Positions 26,198-30,319 of a stretch of DNA of 30,319 nucleotides are shown piece after piece. Every line of letters begins with the position of its first letter. Within the stretch, counting starts at the first letter, position 1. Position numbers and translations under genes: made by a program. Source of the DNA: Bacteroidales bacterium (GTDB taxonomy: Bacteria > Bacteroidota > Bacteroidia > Bacteroidales > UBA932); contig JALOCI010000034.1 of the NCBI GenBank assembly GCA_023227835.1, forward strand, positions 1 to 30,319, in the 5' to 3' direction. The notes beneath the pieces are model-generated. The model did no database searches. It was given only the letters and a program-made list of their open reading frames with translations, and had not been told where the DNA came from.

Positions 26198-27220
26198 ATG
26201 ACGGCTTTCGATCCTCGCGAAGAGAGAGAAAACAAAGATAAAGATTTTGACGGTGAGATAAGACCTCAGGATTTTTCCGAGTTTGCGGGACAGGAGAAAA
26301 TAATAGAAAATCTTAAGATTTTTGTAAGAGCTGCGATGCTCCGCGGAGAATCTTTGGACCATGTATTGCTTCACGGTCCTCCCGGTTTGGGAAAAACTAC
26401 TCTCGCCCATATAGTAGCAAACGAACTCGGTGTTGGAATGAAAATAACTTCAGGACCTGTTCTGGATAAACCAGGGGATCTTGCAGGTCTCCTGACTTCA
26501 CTCGACAAAGGGGATGTTCTTTTTATTGACGAAATTCACAGGCTCTCTCCTGTTGTTGAGGAGTATCTGTATTCCGCAATGGAGGACTTTACAATAGACC
26601 TTATGATAGACAAGGGTCCCGGAGCAAGGTCCGTTCAGCTTACTTTAAATCCTTTCACTCTTATTGGAGCAACTACAAGAAGCGGTCTTCTTACATCTCC
26701 TTTGAGAGCAAGATTTGGTATTCAATCTCATCTGGAATATTATGATACAGAGGTTCTTTTAAAAATAGTAACAAGAAGTGCCTCAATTTTAAATATTCCA
26801 ATAGATTTTAAAGCTGCAGGAGAAATTGCGGGAAGAAGCAGGGGAACTCCAAGAATTGCAAACGCTCTTTTGAGAAGAGTAAGGGATTTTGCACAAGTCA
26901 AGGGAAATGGAAAAATTGACATTGAAATAACTAAATATGCTCTTGATGCCTTGAATATTGACAAAAGAGGGCTTGATCTTATGGATAATAAGATACTTAC
27001 TACTATTATTGATAAATTTAAGGGAGGACCTGTTGGTATAAGTACTATTGCAACAGCCGTCAGTGAAGATGTAGGTACACTTGAAGAGGTCTATGAACCT
27101 TTCCTTATTAAAGAGGGTTTTATTCAGAGAACTCCAAGGGGAAGAGAGGTTACTGATTTAGCATACGAACATCTTAAAATTTCCAGAAACAGAAAAGGAG
27201 ATGAGATAACTCTTTTTTAA
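26198..27220 (+). CDS. ruvB: Holliday junction branch-migration ATPase RuvB
   Basis: RuvB forms hexameric rings that pump DNA through the RuvA-bound Holliday junction during recombinational repair. The 340 residues are the usual length. IRPQDFSEFAGQ (21-32) is the N-terminal signature, GPPGLGKT (60-67) the Walker A motif, and FIDEIHRLSP the Walker B motif. GATTRSGLLTSPLRARFGI holds sensor 1 and the arginine finger, and RTPRGREVTDLAYEHL is in the C-terminal winged helix that binds DNA. The ATG at 26198 is the only sensible start. The next gene begins 12 bases after the stop. ruvA and ruvC are not in the window. Confidence 0.98.
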   Translation: MTAFDPREERENKDKDFDGEIRPQDFSEFAGQEKIIENLKIFVRAAMLRGESLDHVLLHGPPGLGKTTLAHIVANELGVGMKITSGPVLDKPGDLAGLLTSLDKGDVLFIDEIHRLSPVVEEYLYSAMEDFTIDLMIDKGPGARSVQLTLNPFTLIGATTRSGLLTSPLRARFGIQSHLEYYDTEVLLKIVTRSASILNIPIDFKAAGEIAGRSRGTPRIANALLRRVRDFAQVKGNGKIDIEITKYALDALNIDKRGLDLMDNKILTTIIDKFKGGPVGISTIATAVSEDVGTLEEVYEPFLIKEGFIQRTPRGREVTDLAYEHLKISRNRKGDEITLF

Positions 27221-27232
27221 AAATATTTAAAA

Positions 27233-28462
27233 ATGAAGAAAATAGAAATTTGTATTGTTTTCATTGCTTTTATTATTTTTCAAGCTACAGACTCTATAGC
27301 TTGCACATCAGCAATAATAACAGGGAAAATGACTCCAGATGGAAGACCCCTTTTATGGAAGCACAGAGATACAGGAGAAGACAATAACAGAGTTCAATTC
27401 TTCAAAGGAAAAATATATGATTTTCTTGGTCTTGTTAATAGTCCGGATGAGACCGGTATCGTATGGGCAGGTACTAATTCAGCGGGTTTTTCAATAATCA
27501 ATACAGCGTCTTACAATCTTAAGAATGATGATGTTAAAGAGATGGATATGGAAGGTGTACTTATGTTTGATGCTCTTTCTGTATGTAAGAATCTGGAGGA
27601 TTTTGAAAAGTTCCTTAATAACAGAAAAAAGCCGCTAAGAGTCGAAGCAAATTTTGGTGTTATAGACGCCGAGGGAGGCGCTGCTTATTATGAGGTTAAT
27701 AATCAGAGATTTGTAAAAGTAGATGCGAATGACCCGAGAATAGCACCTGAAGGTTATCTTATTTATACAAACTTTTCATATACAGGAAGAAAAGATGAAG
27801 GTATGGGTTATATAAGATATAAAAATGCAACAGATATTATTTCAAAAAGAGCTCCGTTTGCCGATATTACTCCACAGTGGATTTTTAATAATCTTTCAAG
27901 ATCTTTTTACCATTCACTAATGGGAATAGACCTGTTGAAACCAGAATTTTCTCCGGAAAGATCAAGTGGATGGGTTTTAGACCAGGATTTTATTCCAAGA
28001 AGGAGTTCAACTGCTTCTGTGGTTTTTCAAGGAGTAAAAAGAGAAGAGAATCCAGAAATGACAACAATGTGGACGGTTTTAGGTTACCCTCCTGCAGGAA
28101 TAGCAGTTCCAATGTGGGTTAAAAGTGGAGATAATCAACCATCGGTTATGGTAAAATCATCACAATCAAACAATGCATTTGCATGTGACAACGCTTTATC
28201 GCTGAAATACAAAACATTTTCACTTAAAAGGGGTAACGGAGGTAAATATATGAATTTCAATCTTATATACAACTCAAAAAATGGTGGTTATATGAGAGAG
28301 GTTCAAAAAGCAGAGAGTGTAATATTTAGTGTTTACAAGGAAAAAATAGAGAGATGGAGAGTTGGCGGGCTGAATCTTCAAGAGCTCAGCGAAGCAAATA
28401 AAAATGCCGACGATGTTGTAAAGGCAACATACGCCGGCATCGCTTGTTCACTTGATAATTAA
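27233..28462 (+). CDS. Secreted Ntn-hydrolase of the C45/C59-like acyltransferase/amidase type
   Basis: A 409-residue exported protein whose signal peptide (IEICIVFIAFIIFQATDSIA) ends right before Cys 24 in ACTSAIITG. An N-terminal cysteine exposed by cleavage is the nucleophile of the Ntn-hydrolases that include choloylglycine hydrolase, penicillin V acylase and acyl-CoA:6-APA acyltransferase. Further family-like parts are PLLWKHRDTGEDNN, GIVWAGTNSAGFSIINTAS and ANFGVIDAEGGAAYYEVNN. It should cut a linear amide bond; the substrate (bile salt, peptide, N-acyl amino acid or other) cannot be told. It probably shares the ruvB transcript. Its TAA overlaps the stop of the convergent GH20 gene within TTAA. 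Confidence 0.8.
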   Translation: MKKIEICIVFIAFIIFQATDSIACTSAIITGKMTPDGRPLLWKHRDTGEDNNRVQFFKGKIYDFLGLVNSPDETGIVWAGTNSAGFSIINTASYNLKNDDVKEMDMEGVLMFDALSVCKNLEDFEKFLNNRKKPLRVEANFGVIDAEGGAAYYEVNNQRFVKVDANDPRIAPEGYLIYTNFSYTGRKDEGMGYIRYKNATDIISKRAPFADITPQWIFNNLSRSFYHSLMGIDLLKPEFSPERSSGWVLDQDFIPRRSSTASVVFQGVKREENPEMTTMWTVLGYPPAGIAVPMWVKSGDNQPSVMVKSSQSNNAFACDNALSLKYKTFSLKRGNGGKYMNFNLIYNSKNGGYMREVQKAESVIFSVYKEKIERWRVGGLNLQELSEANKNADDVVKATYAGIACSLDN

Positions 28463-30319
28463 TCTATTTTCAAGTCAGTAAAGGCTGCTGTAAATCCGTC
28501 ACTTTCACCGGTAACCACTATTCTTACAGCTGATACTGGTTCTTTGGGTAAAATAACTGAAATACCATCAACGAATTCGTTTCCTTTTATGAACTCCTTT
28601 CCGTCATAGGAGTATTCCACATAACCTTCTGTGATACCGTAAAAGTCAATTTCAGGAATACCTGTCGATACAGTGATTCTTTTTGTAAATACAGGTTTTT
28701 CAAATATATAGGTGAGATAGTCTCCCTTTTTCAGTCTTTCAGTTGTTCTTGCATAAGTCGAGAAATTGTAATCTTTCAGGTTGCTTAAAGGGAATTTTGG
28801 TTGGAAAGATAGAGATGTCTCTATTGTTAGGGAAGGCTTCTGATATTCGTATGAAACATTGCTTACCATAACAGGCTGGCTTATGATTTCATCTTTGTAA
28901 AAAGTTGCAAATCTGTATTTAAAAGGATTATCGGTGTATATCTCTCCTCTGAAAACCGGAGAGAATTCTGTAGGAGTTGTTTCGTCTGAAGTGTATCTGA
29001 CAACTGCCCAGGGATATGGAAGTTCACTACGAAGTTCTCCGTTTTTATAACTAATTGAAGGAGGCGGCAGCCTGAATGATATACCCATATTGTACATCCT
29101 GCTGTAGTGATTTCTCTCCAATCTTGTCTTGAAATCGTCCCAATTTCTGAGATCCTGATTTGTCCATCCAATCTCTGCAATGGCTGCTAATCTTGGAAAC
29201 GTTTGATATTCAATAAAACGTACCGGCTTGTTAAGAAGTTCTGTCCATAAGCCGCCCTGAACTCCTAAAATGAGTGAAGACAAGCTGTCCGGAAGGTTTT
29301 TATCTCCTGCGGGATCAAGAGAATATGTCTTTTCTAGAGTTACAATACCTGCCCAGTTATGCCCTCTTTCCACCTCAGATTGTTTCATGTCAAGATAACA
29401 ATACGGCCCGGGTTGCATTATTGCCGGTTGTCCTTTCATAACAGCCTCAATTCCTTTATTAACACCTCTCCAGGCATAGACCCTTGTATCCGGTTTGAGT
29501 TCGCCTCCTTCTATTATCTCTTCCCATCCGGCCATGTGGCGGTCATGTTTCTCTACAATTTTTTCCATCCTCCTTACAAAATAGTTGAGAAGTTCAACCG
29601 GTTCCTTCATACCGTTCTTTTGCATCATCTCCTGACAGTCAGGACAATTTTTCCATGCAGAATAGTTAACCTCGTCCCCGCCTATGTGTATATACTTTGA
29701 AGGAAAAAGTTTAACCAGTTCCTTGATTATATTTTCAAGCATCACATAGTTTGACTCCTTGCTAACGCATAAGACATTCTTGCCCTCACCCTGAACACTG
29801 AGGCTTTCATCTGTTCTCCTGCAAAGCACCTCCGGATAAGTAGCAGTTATGGCTCTACTGTGCCCAGGCAGGTCAATCTCAGGTATGATCTCTATATTTC
29901 TCTCAGCAGCATATACAACAATTTTCTTGATTTGTTCCTGAGTGTAGAAACCTCCGGACCTCTTATTCCCGGATCCGAAAGATTGGTAAAGAACCTCCCC
30001 GGGGCCCCTCCAGGCTCCTTTGGAAGTCAGTTCTGGATATTTTTTTATCTCTATTCTCCAGCCATTATCATCTGTAAGATGCCAGTGAAACTTGTTGATT
30101 TTGTGATAAGAAAGCCAGTCAATATATTTAATTATAACATCATAATCAAAGAAAGTGCGTGAAACATCAAGCATCATTCCTCTGTAGGAAAATCTCGGAT
30201 AATCCTCTATATTAACCATGGGAACTCTCCACAATTCTCTGCCTGTAACCCTTCCGGAATAGACAGCAGGTGGCAGTAATTGCAGGATAGACTGAATTCC
30301 GTAAAAGATTCCTGAACTG
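28459..30319 (-). CDS. GH20 beta-N-acetylhexosaminidase, N-terminus beyond the window
   Basis: An exo-enzyme that removes terminal N-acetylglucosamine or N-acetylgalactosamine from glycans. The frame is open to the right edge; the sequence before the first possible starts reads SSGIFYGIQSILQLLPPAVYSGR, which is a typical end of the GH20 N-terminal domain, so the true start lies outside. The TIM barrel begins at PRFSYRGMMLDVSR. KFHWHLTDDNGWRIEIKKYP and IIPEIDLPGHSRA are family blocks, and HIGGDEVNYSAW holds the catalytic Asp-Glu pair (codons at 29671-29676). The C-terminal part has a chitobiase-like region (YPWAVVRYTSDETTPT) and a discoidin-like beta domain (FYGITEGYVEYSYDGKEF). Mucin, host glycan or peptidoglycan amino sugars are likely substrates. 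Confidence 0.95.
   Translation of the reverse strand, partial: SSGIFYGIQSILQLLPPAVYSGRVTGRELWRVPMVNIEDYPRFSYRGMMLDVSRTFFDYDVIIKYIDWLSYHKINKFHWHLTDDNGWRIEIKKYPELTSKGAWRGPGEVLYQSFGSGNKRSGGFYTQEQIKKIVVYAAERNIEIIPEIDLPGHSRAITATYPEVLCRRTDESLSVQGEGKNVLCVSKESNYVMLENIIKELVKLFPSKYIHIGGDEVNYSAWKNCPDCQEMMQKNGMKEPVELLNYFVRRMEKIVEKHDRHMAGWEEIIEGGELKPDTRVYAWRGVNKGIEAVMKGQPAIMQPGPYCYLDMKQSEVERGHNWAGIVTLEKTYSLDPAGDKNLPDSLSSLILGVQGGLWTELLNKPVRFIEYQTFPRLAAIAEIGWTNQDLRNWDDFKTRLERNHYSRMYNMGISFRLPPPSISYKNGELRSELPYPWAVVRYTSDETTPTEFSPVFRGEIYTDNPFKYRFATFYKDEIISQPVMVSNVSYEYQKPSLTIETSLSFQPKFPLSNLKDYNFSTYARTTERLKKGDYLTYIFEKPVFTKRITVSTGIPEIDFYGITEGYVEYSYDGKEFIKGNEFVDGISVILPKEPVSAVRIVVTGESDGFTAAFTDLKID

Overview
The window comes from a member of the Bacteroidota, most likely Bacteroidales. 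The evidence is a SusC/SusD-type outer-membrane pair with a FecR/ECF-sigma control module, DUF4843 and PKD-like surface lipoproteins, promoter candidates of the Bacteroides form (TTTG about 20 bases before TAnnTTTG), weak or absent Shine-Dalgarno sites, and a low-to-moderate G+C content. The exact genus cannot be read from the sequence. No tRNA, rRNA, CRISPR array, transposase or phage gene was seen.

Layout. (1) 1-4.2 kb, housekeeping: the tail of an ABC-type FtsX/MacB permease (+), then on the minus strand an endonuclease/exonuclease/phosphatase-family protein followed by rsmA, then ychF (+). A small minus-strand operon of a six-helix membrane protein and a winged-helix regulator follows; its promoter carries a duplicated palindrome. 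(2) 4.4-14.9 kb, nutrient-uptake locus: an ECF sigma gene (+) diverges from fecR (-). Downstream of fecR, in the same direction, lie susC, susD, a DUF4843 lipoprotein and a PKD-like lipoprotein, closed by a terminator. A secreted thioredoxin-like protein converges on the sigma gene. No glycosidase lies in this locus, so its substrate is unknown. (3) 15.0-25.8 kb, a seven-gene minus-strand operon: mfd, coaX, an outer-membrane barrel protein, a TPR protein, lptC, a CorC/HlyC-type transporter and a SurA/PpiD-like isomerase, ended by a clear terminator. It joins DNA repair and CoA synthesis with envelope assembly. (4) 25.8-26.2 kb, a 400-base very AT-rich gap between divergent mfd and ruvB, with several DnaA-box-like words. 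(5) 26.2-30.3 kb: ruvB and a secreted Ntn-type C45/C59-like hydrolase (+), meeting tail to tail with a GH20 beta-N-acetylhexosaminidase (-) that runs off the right edge.

How the parts work together. SusC carries the extra N-terminal STN signalling domain, so binding of substrate at the outer membrane should be passed to FecR in the inner membrane and then to the ECF sigma factor, which should switch on susC and the genes behind it. The mfd operon looks constitutive, and its two unassigned proteins are plausible partners of LptC or of outer-membrane protein folding. The features most worth following are the twin operator at 4.26-4.35 kb, the two hairpins between fecR and susC, and the DnaA-box-rich mfd/ruvB gap as a possible replication origin.
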